From the NCBI GenBank assembly GCA_943789335.1, contig CALSTS010000006.1, forward strand, positions 1 through 64,000: 64,000 bases of DNA. Direction: 5' to 3'. Of this stretch, positions 55,602 through 64,000 are shown one piece after another (position 1 is the first letter of the stretch; each line of letters starts with the position of its first letter). The notes below the pieces were generated by a model. It had not been told where the DNA came from and made no database searches. It saw only the letters and a program-made list of their open reading frames with translations. The position numbers and the translations under genes are program-made. Source of the DNA: an uncultured Pseudomonadales bacterium. Lineage in GTDB: Bacteria; Pseudomonadota; Gammaproteobacteria; Pseudomonadales; Pseudohongiellaceae.

Positions 55602-56210
55602 TTAGTCAGCTTTTTTAAGAGCTTCACTGGTATCAATGTCCTGTACAATTCCCCAGTCTGCACAATCCATCAGGTGTAATTGATCTTCATGGCGTAGTAA
55701 TAGATTTCGCGCTCCCTGGTCGCCGTGTAATTCAGACAATTCTTTAAAAAAAGTAGCCTGGAGACCCACAGGGTTCCCCATCCTGCCCTGACAACTAGGT
55801 CTAACAATGGGGTGCTTTAAGAGAGCTTTTTGAATGGCTCGGTAAGTACTGCTTTGCACATAGGGCATATCAGCTAAACCAATCACTGCTGCATCCCAGT
55901 TTAGAGTATAAGTCATTGCTGCAGCTAGGGAATGCCCCATCCCTTTGTTGGCTTGTTCGGCGATGCACAAAGTCCAATTGCCTTGATAACGTGAGCCGAA
56001 TTCTTCATCGCCAGGATGTAATACCAATACTCGCTGATGAAAGCTTTCAGGTATTTTGTTTAATGTGGCATCCATTAAGGTCTCGCCACTTTGCAACCGG
56101 GCCAGACGTTTGTCTGAATTAAATCGTTTACTGTAACCGGCAGCTAAAATAATAATGCCGATATTTGCAGTGTCAGTGTCAGTCACGATTTTCATTGCGC
56201 AATTTTGCAC
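55602..56210 (-). CDS. MocA/MobA-like nucleotidyltransferase
   Basis: 202 residues; an ATG five codons in (56195) is an alternative start. NTP-transferase motif IIILAAGYSKRFNSDKRLA, then GMGHSLAAAM and VIGLADMPYVQSSTYRAI (metal Asp) and GRMGNPVGLQATFFKEL. Such enzymes cytidylylate or guanylylate molybdopterin. It overlaps the xdhC-like gene by 32 bases, the usual xdhC-mocA pairing that serves xanthine-dehydrogenase-family enzymes. Confidence 0.88.
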   Translation of the reverse strand: MQNCAMKIVTDTDTANIGIIILAAGYSKRFNSDKRLARLQSGETLMDATLNKIPESFHQRVLVLHPGDEEFGSRYQGNWTLCIAEQANKGMGHSLAAAMTYTLNWDAAVIGLADMPYVQSSTYRAIQKALLKHPIVRPSCQGRMGNPVGLQATFFKELSELHGDQGARNLLLRHEDQLHLMDCADWGIVQDIDTSEALKKAD

Positions 56211-57144
56211 GTAGCTTGGTTATTTCTGCGAGTATGGATAATGCAATCTCAGGAGGAGTTTTGCTACCAATGTTAAGGCCAACAGGTGCATGTAGTTTAT
56301 TAATATTTTCTAGCGGGATGTCAAGCTCTTGTAGGCGCTCTTTACGTTTTTCTGTAGTCCTGGCAGAGCCCATTGCGCCAATGTAAAATGCATCAAGTTG
56401 CAAGGCTTCCATAAGAGCCATGTCATCAATTCGTGGATCATGGCACAGCGCAACAATTGCAGTTTGTTGGTCTATGTTTTTACTGCGTAGCCAGTCGTCC
56501 GGCATCATGCTGGATAACTCTATTTCCTGTAAGGGGAAACTCTCGAGCAGTTCATTACGAGGATCGCAAATAGCGACTTCGTAATCCAAACCTTGGGCCA
56601 TTTCACTCAAATAATAAGCAACCTGAACAGCGCCAATTAGTAATAGCTGGAATGAGGGCCCGTAACTGTGCTGCATTGTATCCCCAATGATAGTTAGGGC
56701 TTCGCTTTGATCTGCATGTTGCAGCTTGGTTTCACCGGTTTGAAGATTAACCACACGCTTGATCAATTTTCTGTTGGCGACAGACTCAGCAAGTTCTTCA
56801 TAAATTGCCGTATGCGAATTATTAAGAGGTTCAATCACCACTTCTAACTGGCCGCCGCAAGGCAAGCCAAGTTTTAATACATCCTCAACTGCAACACCAT
56901 AGCTAATTCGTTCGGGTTTATCTTTGGCTAACTCACCTTTGAAGATACTTTCCCGTAAATCATCTTCTACACATCCTCCTGAAAGTGAGCCACAATACTG
57001 TCCGTCTTCATTGCAGGCCAAGAGTGAACCAATAGGACGAGGCGAAGAGCCAAAAGTTGAGACAATTGTACATAGCCAGCATTGTTTTCCAGCTTTAAGC
57101 CATAGGCTTAGTTGGACAATGACTTGTTGATCCATGCTGTTCAT
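56179..57144 (-). CDS. XdhC/CoxI family protein
   Basis: 321 residues. N-terminal XdhC_CoxI domain (WLCTIVSTFGSSPRPIGSLL, GSLSGGCVEDDLRE, GLPCGGQLEVVIEPL) and C-terminal Rossmann domain (LLLIGAVQVAYYLSEMA, ALCHDPRIDDMALMEAL, YIGAMGSARTTEKRKERLQEL, APVGLNIGSKTPPEIALSILAEI). It delivers sulfurated molybdenum cofactor to xanthine-dehydrogenase-family enzymes. The dehydrogenase genes are not in the window. Confidence 0.93.
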   Translation of the reverse strand: MNSMDQQVIVQLSLWLKAGKQCWLCTIVSTFGSSPRPIGSLLACNEDGQYCGSLSGGCVEDDLRESIFKGELAKDKPERISYGVAVEDVLKLGLPCGGQLEVVIEPLNNSHTAIYEELAESVANRKLIKRVVNLQTGETKLQHADQSEALTIIGDTMQHSYGPSFQLLLIGAVQVAYYLSEMAQGLDYEVAICDPRNELLESFPLQEIELSSMMPDDWLRSKNIDQQTAIVALCHDPRIDDMALMEALQLDAFYIGAMGSARTTEKRKERLQELDIPLENINKLHAPVGLNIGSKTPPEIALSILAEITKLRAKLRNENRD

Positions 57145-57438
57145 AATCTATATTTCATATCCACATCTTGTATTAAGTGAGTAATATTTAGTTTTGCGAA
57201 GGACTGTTAACGTTCATTCAGTTATAGCCGTTAGCTTAATAGTGTTTGTCTGTTTTGTTAATCAGGGATGAGGAGTATATCAGAGTAATTTGTTATGCTT
57301 GCTCCAGAAGTTCTTAGTTAGAAGGGCATACAAGTATCTCAATTAATATTGTGTTCGGGCCCTGATTGATGCGCTCTGTCTGATGGGTTTCGGTCTAGTG
57401 GATTAGGTGTTTTGGTTTTAGTTATTTGGTGATGGTAT
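57145..57438. other. 294-base intergenic region
   Basis: This region separates the divergent xdhC-like and HisA-like genes. I see no RNA gene, coding remnant or clear hairpin; it probably holds both promoters. Confidence 0.4.
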
Positions 57439-58200
57439 ATGAAATTTAGACCATGCATTGATTTGCACCAGGGCAAGGTTGTCCAAATCGTCGGCGGTTC
57501 TCTTCAAGAGAGCGACCAATCTTCACTTAAAATAAACTTTACCAGCACAAGTTCATCGGTGGAATACGCAAAGTTATACCAGAAAGATGGTTTGACAGGC
57601 GGTCATGTAGTTTCTTTAGGCGGTGGTAATCAACAAGCTGCTTTAGATGCCCTTAGCGCTTTCCCAGGTGGCTTACAGTATGGTGGAGGAGTAAATCCAG
57701 TTAATGCGACTACATTTCTGGAAGCAGGCGCTAGCCATGTCATAGTAACCTCTTATGTGTTTGATTCAGGGAAAATAAATTTAGATAAGATGCGCCAGTT
57801 GTTAGATGTCACCGGCAAAGATAAATTGGTGTTGGATTTAAGCTGTCGTCAACGTGATGGAGACTATTATGTTGTGACAGATCGTTGGCAGACTTTCACT
57901 GAAGAAAAAGTTGACTCGGCATTGCTGGAATCATTAGCAGTATATTGCTCTGAATTCTTAGTTCATGGTGTGGATGTGGAGGGAAAACAGCAAGGCATAG
58001 AAGAAAATTTAATTAGTTTATTGGGCCGGCATTCTCCATTGCCAGTTACGTATGCAGGTGGAGTGAAAAAGCTAAGCGACCTCGACCTCGTCCAGTCGCT
58101 TGGTCAAGATAAAGTGGATCTGACCATTGGAAGTGCACTGGACATTTTTGGGGGACAGGTACCTTATGTTGATGTGCTCAAGTGGCTAGAGAATAGTTGA
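57439..58200 (+). CDS. eukaryotic-type (HIS6-like) phosphoribosylformimino-AICAR isomerase
   Basis: 253 residues, a TIM barrel. The sequence follows yeast HIS6 rather than bacterial HisA: CIDLHQGKVVQIVGGSL, NFTSTSSSVEYAKLYQKDG, GGHVVSLGGGNQQAALDAL, LQYGGGVNPVNATTFLEAG, HVIVTSYVFDSGKINLDKM, LVLDLSCRQRDGDYYV, WQTFTEEKVDS, FLVHGVDVEGKQQGIEE and KVDLTIGSALDIFGG. The catalytic Asp pair is present in CIDLH and HGVDVEG. It would isomerise ProFAR in histidine synthesis, but it stands alone without other his genes. Whether a normal hisA exists elsewhere cannot be told. Confidence 0.88.
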   Translation: MKFRPCIDLHQGKVVQIVGGSLQESDQSSLKINFTSTSSSVEYAKLYQKDGLTGGHVVSLGGGNQQAALDALSAFPGGLQYGGGVNPVNATTFLEAGASHVIVTSYVFDSGKINLDKMRQLLDVTGKDKLVLDLSCRQRDGDYYVVTDRWQTFTEEKVDSALLESLAVYCSEFLVHGVDVEGKQQGIEENLISLLGRHSPLPVTYAGGVKKLSDLDLVQSLGQDKVDLTIGSALDIFGGQVPYVDVLKWLENS

Positions 58201-58482
58201 TGGTGCTAAATTGCATTAGATAATTCGCTGAGAGCTTGTCCGATACCTTTTCCCAAAGTGATACTTTTATTGCTTCCAATTAACGATCTTGCTTACTGGG
58301 AATTTAACAGTTCAGGATAGCCAAACCTACTCACATCACAGTTTTTTGCTTATCAAGCATTCAGCCAGTATTAAGAGTCATAATGGTCTAATTCATTGTG
58401 GGCTAATACAGGTAGGCGGCACATGGAGTTTAGGCCATAATGCCCATTTAAAGGACAATTATAGGAAAACTGGGTTTAAGCA
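58201..58482. other. 282-base intergenic region before maf
   Basis: No supported gene. A 68-codon open frame exists but has no recognisable family or composition; it runs into maf in a different frame. No terminator-like hairpin was seen. Confidence 0.4.
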
Positions 58483-59082
58483 ATGTTGGAATTAGTATTG
58501 GCCTCGGCATCACCCAGAAGGCTAAATTTACTTAAAGCCTTAGGTTTAAAATGTACTGTTTTATCGCAGGATATTGATGAGAGCCCATTACCTGCTGAAA
58601 AAGCAAAACACTTGGTAAAGCGATTAGCGCTGGCTAAGGCAAGATCAGCCTTGGCTAAGCTATCAGAAACTGATCGCAGGCTAGTGTTAGGTTCAGATAC
58701 TGTAGTTGTTTGTGATGACGAAATTTTAGGTAAACCACAGAATAAGGCTGATGGGCTCGCCATGTTAAGATTACTATCAGGTCGAACTCATCAAGTGTTA
58801 ACAGCCGTTGCCTTAATGAATCATGATAAGCAGGCAGAAACTATGTCTGTTACAGATGTAAGTTTTACGAAGCTAAGTGATGCTGAAATTGAAGCATATT
58901 GGGAAAGTGGAGAACCCGTAGGCAAGGCTGGGTCCTATGCAGTGCAAGGCCTAGGAGCAATGCTTGTCAATGAAATTCATGGTAGCTATAGCGGCGTTGT
59001 AGGACTGCCGATTTTTGAGACTGTGGATTTACTTAGAAATTTTGGTATTGATATAAAGGCAATTTTACAAAATCAGCGATGA
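58483..59082 (+). CDS. maf: Maf nucleotide pyrophosphatase
   Basis: 199 residues. House-cleaning enzyme that hydrolyses non-canonical or methylated NTPs (dTTP/UTP in this YhdE branch). LASASPRRLNLLKALGL is the N-terminal family motif; VLGSDTVVVCDDEILGKP and SGRTHQVLTAVAL hold the catalytic Asp and substrate residues. It overlaps yhdP by four bases (ATGA). The rng gene usually found between maf and yhdP is absent. Confidence 0.96.
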   Translation: MLELVLASASPRRLNLLKALGLKCTVLSQDIDESPLPAEKAKHLVKRLALAKARSALAKLSETDRRLVLGSDTVVVCDDEILGKPQNKADGLAMLRLLSGRTHQVLTAVALMNHDKQAETMSVTDVSFTKLSDAEIEAYWESGEPVGKAGSYAVQGLGAMLVNEIHGSYSGVVGLPIFETVDLLRNFGIDIKAILQNQR

Positions 59083-62000
59083 CGAATTCGGACGATAAAC
59101 TGAATCAAAATAAGCTGGCAGAGGATCTTGAAACGGAAGGGCATCACTCCGTTACAGTACTTGAAAATTCTGGCAAAAGCTTGGTAGCTTACATTCGCTC
59201 ACATTGTAATATGTTGGTGTTGCTTTTACTTATCGTGATAGCGACATACCTCACAGCAGGGCGCATTTTATTATCCCTCGCAAGTACTCAAAAAGACTGG
59301 ATCGAGACAAATTTGGCCGATGTACTCGGCCTAGAGTTAACGGTAGGTGAAGTACAAGGAGCCTGGATTGGTTTTAATCCAATATTCAGGCTTTATGATC
59401 TGGAAATAATTCAGGATCAAGCGCCTGATATGATTCATAGTTTACAAGAACTCGATGTCACTTTAGATATCCCACAAAGTCTCTTTCAACGTCAATTCAT
59501 TATTAATCATATATTAATAAATGAAATGTCTTTATTGCTGGTTGAGGATGAAACAGGCGCTTGGCAGTTGTCAGGATTTGAATCAAGTCAGATCAATGAT
59601 ATCGAACCCTTATTAGATATTTTATTTAATATTGCTCGTCTTCAAATAACAGAAGCGCAGATTGTTTTGCAAGCGAATGATGGCTCAAGATCTGAACTTA
59701 ATAATATTTATTTAGATATTCAAAATCGTAACCTTGATCACCAAGCGCAATTGCAATTTCGTTTAAATAACCAAGATAGTCCGCTGCAAATGTCTGTCAG
59801 GCTCGATGGGGATCCTTTGGATCGTTATTCTGCAAATGCTTATATGGATTTCGACAATCTTGAATTAACACCAGTAATCGGTGCTGAATTTTCTGAGCAA
59901 TTGAATTTTTCAGCCTTAAATAGTTCAGGCCAACTCTGGGCGGAATTCGATAATCAAAGTCTCAAACAAATCCAAGGCTCGCTACGTGAATTAAATGTTT
60001 TTGCTACTTTTCCTGAATCAGGACAGGAAATGCAAATTACTAGCGGGAGTACGGATTTCACGGCTATTCAACCCATCAATAATGAATGGTCATTGTGGGC
60101 TCAAAATCTGGAGTTTGATTTTTTTAACAGGCCTTGGGAGTCAGGTGATTTTTTCATTGATATAAATTTGCAAGATCAAAATACTGAACTCGATATTTAT
60201 GGCGAAGCAGTCGATCTGTCAATTGTTACTGATATGCTCGATGCTACTAATCTTTCAGATAGATTAAGGCAAATACTAGCTGATCTGGATCCTCAAGGCA
60301 GTTTACGTAATCTTCATTTAAAGACCGACTCTTCAGGCGCTTATCCGGGTTTATTTGATCTGCAGGCGAATTTAGATGATGTGGCAGTAGGTGCATGGGC
60401 GCAGGCGCCCTCAGGCACTGGTATTTCTGGTTATCTCGAAGCAAATCAAAATACGGGTTTTGTAGAACTGGACTCTGATAATTTCAGCATCCACTTGCCA
60501 GTAATTTTTACCGATGAATGGCACTATGATTCAATAAATAGTCGGGTGTATTGGTCAGTTGATGATGCCATCAGAGTTCACAGTGAGGTCATTGATATTC
60601 GTAATGAGCAATTGCATGGTCGTGTTCAATTTGAACTTAATAATAAACAAAATGCTGAAGGCGTCTGGGATACGGATTTAACCCTGTTAATAGGCATTCT
60701 AGATTTTGATGCCAGTTATAAATCACTCTATTTACCAACGCTTAGTGCTATCAGGGAAACAATGGACTGGCTCGATACCGCTATTCTTCAGGGAAATGTT
60801 CACAACAGTGGTTTTTTATTTCGAGGCAAAACAACTAATCTGCAGAGTTCGCTCGAACGCAATATACAAACCTATTATGAAGTTGAAGATGCCAGCATTC
60901 GATTTCTTGATGACTGGCCAATTCTGGAAAATATAAATGCTAAGGTAAAAGTAGATAATGTTTTGGTAGATGTCAGCTCAGATCATGCCGAAATAGCCGA
61001 TATTGTTCTGGGTTCTACTAGGGCTGAAGTTAGGCCGATTAGTGGCGGCACGGGATCCTGGTTAACCGTGGATACTGAAGCAGTAACGGCTGGCAATACT
61101 GGGCTGGATTTCCTCAGGGAATCGCCAATCCGTGCAACAGTGGGTTCATATCTTGATAGCTGGTTACTCGAAGGAGAGGTAGATCTTGATGTGCAGCTAG
61201 GCATTCCGCTTAACAATACTGACCTTGAAAATGACATACAAGTCACTGCCTTAACAATGGGAAATACACTTTTCATCCCTGAATATGATCTTAGCTTTAA
61301 TGGAATACGAGGGCCGATTAATTTTTCGAGTTCAGAAGGTTTACAAGCTAATGGCGTGAGCGCTAATTTGTTTGATTTTCCAATTGCCAGCCAAATAAAT
61401 ACTGATGATGACGCGATTGTGGTGACGGGTGTTGGTAGAGTAAATAGAACTGCTCTACAGCAATGGTCATTACAACCAGATTTTATAAAAACCCTTCTGG
61501 ATTATAGTGATGGTTCTCTTAGTTATACAGCAAATTTAAAAATATTTAATGAAGAGCAAGCTGACGGGGCTCGAAGCCAACTTACAATTGAATCTGATTT
61601 GTTAGGCCTCAACTTTGAGTTACCTCAGCCTTTTGATAAGGGTGTCGATGAGCCTGCTGCTTTGCAACTTGATTTACGCTTTGCTGAGGGCCTGGAAAAT
61701 GTTTCCCTGAATTTTCGTGACCAGCTAAGAGGTGAATTAAGTTTTGATGAAAATGAATTCTATGGTGGAGAGGTTAATTTTGGTGGTCGCAATGAGGATT
61801 TCACAATACGGCAACTCAATGATGAACCGGGCCTGTTGATCAGCGGTGAAATCAGTGATTTTAATTATCAGGAATGGCAGGAAGTCGCATTAAGTTTTAG
61901 TTCTGAAGAGGGACAACCTGCCTCAGAGACTGTGCGCATGGTAGATGTTCGAATTGGGAACCTAAATGCCTTTGGCGTTGACTTGCCTGCTGTCAATACA

Positions 62001-63092
62001 ATCTTGACTCGCCAGGGGCCTGCCTGGGATCTCTATCTGGAAAATGAGCTCTTACAAGGCGACTTTCTATTTCCTGATGCTGAAGATGATCCTTACCATA
62101 TTCAACTGACTTATCTGAGGTTACCCAAAGACGAAGAAGATGGAGAAGAGGGTTCCGAAGAAGATGTTGATCCTTTTGCCAACATTAATCCTGCCGAATT
62201 ACCTGCTATGAATTTTCGCACGGAAGAACTAAGTTTGGGTGAAGGCAATCTAGGGGAGTGGGAATTCGAGCTGCGTAATAATACTAGAGGCGCTACAATT
62301 TCAAATTTAAGGATGCAATCTGCTGATGCTGCAATTACAGATCTGTCTCGAGAATCAGGTGCAACGTTGGATTGGGATTATAGCGATGGTATCCATCACA
62401 GTAATTTTAATGGCGTGTTTAGTACCGGTGATTTAGCTAGGGTATTGCCGAGTTTTGGTTATGCAGCGCTCGTTCAAAGTGAGTCATCCGATTTTATTAG
62501 TAACATCGATTGGCCCGGTTCGCCAGCGGCCTTTAGTTTGAAAAAAATTAGTGGGCAAGTTGATGTTGAAATGGTTAATGGACGTTTTGTTGAGATACAT
62601 TCTGGGTCAGCACGATTATTTGGTGCGTTTAATTTTGATACCGTGGTTAGGCGTATGAAATTAGATTTTTCAGATCTTTATCAACAAGGTCTAGCATATG
62701 ACACTATTAATGGTGTGCTTAACTTCGACGAAGGTACTGTAGTTACTCAGGAAAACCTCTTGATCAGAGGACCTTCCAGCACCATTAATGTTGATGGTGA
62801 ACTGAATCTTGTGGATGAAACGATTGCTGCCGATGTCTTAGTGAACTTACCTTTAGGGCAAAATGTTACTGTAGTCGCCAGCATTCTTGGTGCCTGGCCA
62901 ATAGCACTTACCACCTATGTTGCCAGTAGGATTTTCCGTGATCAGTTGGAGAATTTCACGACAGTACTATACCGACTGGAAGGGCCTTGGGATGATCCGC
63001 AAGCTGGCTTTGAGGATGATAATCAAGAAATTGAAGAAGCTTTAGAAGACGCATTGGACGTAGTAGGGGAAATTAATAGTGATGATGGATAA
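59079..63092 (+). CDS. yhdP: YhdP, AsmA-like phospholipid-transport protein
   Basis: 1337 residues. One N-terminal TM helix (MLVLLLLIVIATYLTAGRILL), then a very long beta-rich periplasmic part with AsmA/DUF3971-like repeats (WIETNLADVLGLELTVGEVQ, the conserved TM-side region; later INFSSSEGLQANGVSA and the C-terminal AsmA2 motif LNFDEGTVVTQENLLIRGPSSTINVDGELNLVDE) and an acidic tail. It is one of the bridge-like proteins that move phospholipids to the outer membrane. Normal size (E. coli YhdP has about 1266 residues). It overlaps maf and the DUF445 gene. Confidence 0.95.
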   Translation: MTNSDDKLNQNKLAEDLETEGHHSVTVLENSGKSLVAYIRSHCNMLVLLLLIVIATYLTAGRILLSLASTQKDWIETNLADVLGLELTVGEVQGAWIGFNPIFRLYDLEIIQDQAPDMIHSLQELDVTLDIPQSLFQRQFIINHILINEMSLLLVEDETGAWQLSGFESSQINDIEPLLDILFNIARLQITEAQIVLQANDGSRSELNNIYLDIQNRNLDHQAQLQFRLNNQDSPLQMSVRLDGDPLDRYSANAYMDFDNLELTPVIGAEFSEQLNFSALNSSGQLWAEFDNQSLKQIQGSLRELNVFATFPESGQEMQITSGSTDFTAIQPINNEWSLWAQNLEFDFFNRPWESGDFFIDINLQDQNTELDIYGEAVDLSIVTDMLDATNLSDRLRQILADLDPQGSLRNLHLKTDSSGAYPGLFDLQANLDDVAVGAWAQAPSGTGISGYLEANQNTGFVELDSDNFSIHLPVIFTDEWHYDSINSRVYWSVDDAIRVHSEVIDIRNEQLHGRVQFELNNKQNAEGVWDTDLTLLIGILDFDASYKSLYLPTLSAIRETMDWLDTAILQGNVHNSGFLFRGKTTNLQSSLERNIQTYYEVEDASIRFLDDWPILENINAKVKVDNVLVDVSSDHAEIADIVLGSTRAEVRPISGGTGSWLTVDTEAVTAGNTGLDFLRESPIRATVGSYLDSWLLEGEVDLDVQLGIPLNNTDLENDIQVTALTMGNTLFIPEYDLSFNGIRGPINFSSSEGLQANGVSANLFDFPIASQINTDDDAIVVTGVGRVNRTALQQWSLQPDFIKTLLDYSDGSLSYTANLKIFNEEQADGARSQLTIESDLLGLNFELPQPFDKGVDEPAALQLDLRFAEGLENVSLNFRDQLRGELSFDENEFYGGEVNFGGRNEDFTIRQLNDEPGLLISGEISDFNYQEWQEVALSFSSEEGQPASETVRMVDVRIGNLNAFGVDLPAVNTILTRQGPAWDLYLENELLQGDFLFPDAEDDPYHIQLTYLRLPKDEEDGEEGSEEDVDPFANINPAELPAMNFRTEELSLGEGNLGEWEFELRNNTRGATISNLRMQSADAAITDLSRESGATLDWDYSDGIHHSNFNGVFSTGDLARVLPSFGYAALVQSESSDFISNIDWPGSPAAFSLKKISGQVDVEMVNGRFVEIHSGSARLFGAFNFDTVVRRMKLDFSDLYQQGLAYDTINGVLNFDEGTVVTQENLLIRGPSSTINVDGELNLVDETIAADVLVNLPLGQNVTVVASILGAWPIALTTYVASRIFRDQLENFTTVLYRLEGPWDDPQAGFEDDNQEIEEALEDALDVVGEINSDDG

Positions 63093-63795
63093 AGCATTAT
63101 TGACCAATTTGGTCGCTTTAATAATCGTAATTATTGGTTTATTTATAACAGGCGAATATCAGCCTTTTATTTTAAATACCGGCTTATTTGCCTTGTCGGG
63201 TGCATTTACTAACTGGCTGGCAGTGCACATGCTGTTTGAAAAAGTGCCAGGTTTTTATGGTTCCGGTGTGATTCCGGCGCGTTTTGAAGAATTTAAGCAT
63301 GCTATAAAAACCTTGATTATGGAACAGTTCTTTACACCAGAAAATATTGAGCAATTTTTATCAAACTCTCTAAAAGGAAATGGAGATGGGCATGGTGAGT
63401 CCTTTGTTAAAAAGATGACAGATAAGGTGGATTTCAATGCCGCTTATGATTCATTGGTTGATGTCATAATGGGCTCTTCATTTGCAGGGATGCTATCCAT
63501 GCTGGGAGGGGCTGAAGCGCTGGATCCATTACGAGACCCTTTTATCAATAAAATGCGGGATTTTCTCGGTGGTTTGGCTGATGACAAAGATTTTTTGCAG
63601 CAATTTCAGAAGAGCACGTCTGATAATTTGCTTGCTAAGGTGGAACTTATAGTAGAAAAACGCTTGGATGAATTAACGCCTGAACTGGTTAAAGAGATTA
63701 TTCAACTTATGATTAAAAAACATTTAGGTTGGTTGGTCGTTTGGGGTGGCGTTATAGGTGGACTGATTGGTTTACTGGCTAGTTTTCTACTGTAG
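63079..63795 (+). CDS. DUF445 membrane protein
   Basis: 238 residues. Two N-terminal and one C-terminal TM segments frame a helical domain; ALSGAFTNWLAVHMLFEKVPGFYGSGVIPARFEEFKHAI is the conserved DUF445 core. Function unknown. It starts 14 bases before the yhdP stop, so translation is coupled. Confidence 0.88.
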   Translation: MMMDKALLTNLVALIIVIIGLFITGEYQPFILNTGLFALSGAFTNWLAVHMLFEKVPGFYGSGVIPARFEEFKHAIKTLIMEQFFTPENIEQFLSNSLKGNGDGHGESFVKKMTDKVDFNAAYDSLVDVIMGSSFAGMLSMLGGAEALDPLRDPFINKMRDFLGGLADDKDFLQQFQKSTSDNLLAKVELIVEKRLDELTPELVKEIIQLMIKKHLGWLVVWGGVIGGLIGLLASFLL

Positions 63796-64000
63796 TCCCT
63801 CCCTGTTACCGGCTATATTTGCGTTTTTAACCTAGGTATTGAATTCGCTATTTTCAGTGTTGTCCACATTGACATTAGAGTCAAACGTGATACTTTTTGT
63901 CGTCTGACAATCAGTCCGACTCCTTGTCTTTTGCTTTATAGAGGCTTAGTCGGCAAATATCTGGGCCGCTGTTATTATCCGAGTTCAGTTTATTTAAACA
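63796..64000. other. right-edge intergenic sequence
   Basis: 205 bases after the DUF445 gene to the window end. No gene, RNA or hairpin was recognised. Confidence 0.4.

Noticed and set aside
58289..58495. 68-codon open frame before maf
   Set aside because: No recognisable family, no SD, and it overlaps the maf start in another frame.
59079..63092. Possible adhesin or giant surface protein
   Set aside because: Size and beta-rich sequence suggested this, but the single N-terminal TM helix, maf neighbour and AsmA-like C-terminal motif identify YhdP.

Overview
The window is a chromosomal segment of an A+T-rich, free-living gammaproteobacterium. Gene orders agree with those I know from Pseudomonas aeruginosa and relatives: lolB-ispE-tRNA(Gln)-prs-rplY-pth-ychF, divergent hemA-prfA-prmC-moeB, divergent gatCAB/mreBCD, and ispB/rplU-rpmA-obgE-proB-rpsT-murJ-ribF-lspA-fkpB-ispH. 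Species cannot be named from the sequence alone. Many secreted and lipoprotein genes suggest a heterotroph.

Layout. 1-1480: a heavily decayed pgi on the minus strand. 1538-2002: a strong stable-RNA promoter, four 77-bp tandem units built from the 5' half of a tRNA-Thr gene, the complete tRNA-Thr(TGT), and a terminator. 2.0-10.9 kb: an accessory segment bounded by tRNA-Thr and tRNA-Met, whose 3' ends both face inward. It carries an integrase C-terminal remnant, exported proteins (DUF3237, serine hydrolase, beta-helix protein, M28 peptidase), a lipoprotein/exported-protein pair divergent from an HTH regulator, and dispersed palindromes. 10.9-18.0 kb: conserved ychF-to-lolB operon with rplY broken by two frameshifts. 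18.1-23.1 kb: hemA, prfA, prmC, a Sel1 protein, moeB. 23.2-27.3 kb: amidohydrolase, VOC protein, DEAD-box helicase, PA4642-like protein. 27.4-33.3 kb: gatCAB and mreBCD. 33.4-45.1 kb: small proteins, ispB, ribosomal genes, obgE, proB, murJ and the ribF-lspA-fkpB-ispH operon, which lacks ileS. 45.3-48.3 kb: a pilS remnant without its kinase domain, a PP0621-like gene, nadE. 48.3-58.2 kb: mixed accessory and redox genes, XdhC/MocA-like genes, and a eukaryotic-type HisA homologue. 58.5-63.8 kb: maf, yhdP, DUF445.

Main themes: (i) gene decay and deletion against a conserved backbone: pgi destroyed, the type IV pilus block apparently excised leaving a truncated PilS, ileS gone from its usual place, and rplY and an SGNH hydrolase frameshifted; (ii) an unusual transcribed array of tRNA-Thr 5'-half repeats; (iii) an apparent genomic island with a chimeric GFA/integrase remnant; (iv) a stand-alone HIS6-like isomerase. 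I found no CRISPR array, toxin-antitoxin pair or complete mobile element. Frameshift calls depend on assembly quality, but the many long intact genes argue against a generally poor consensus.
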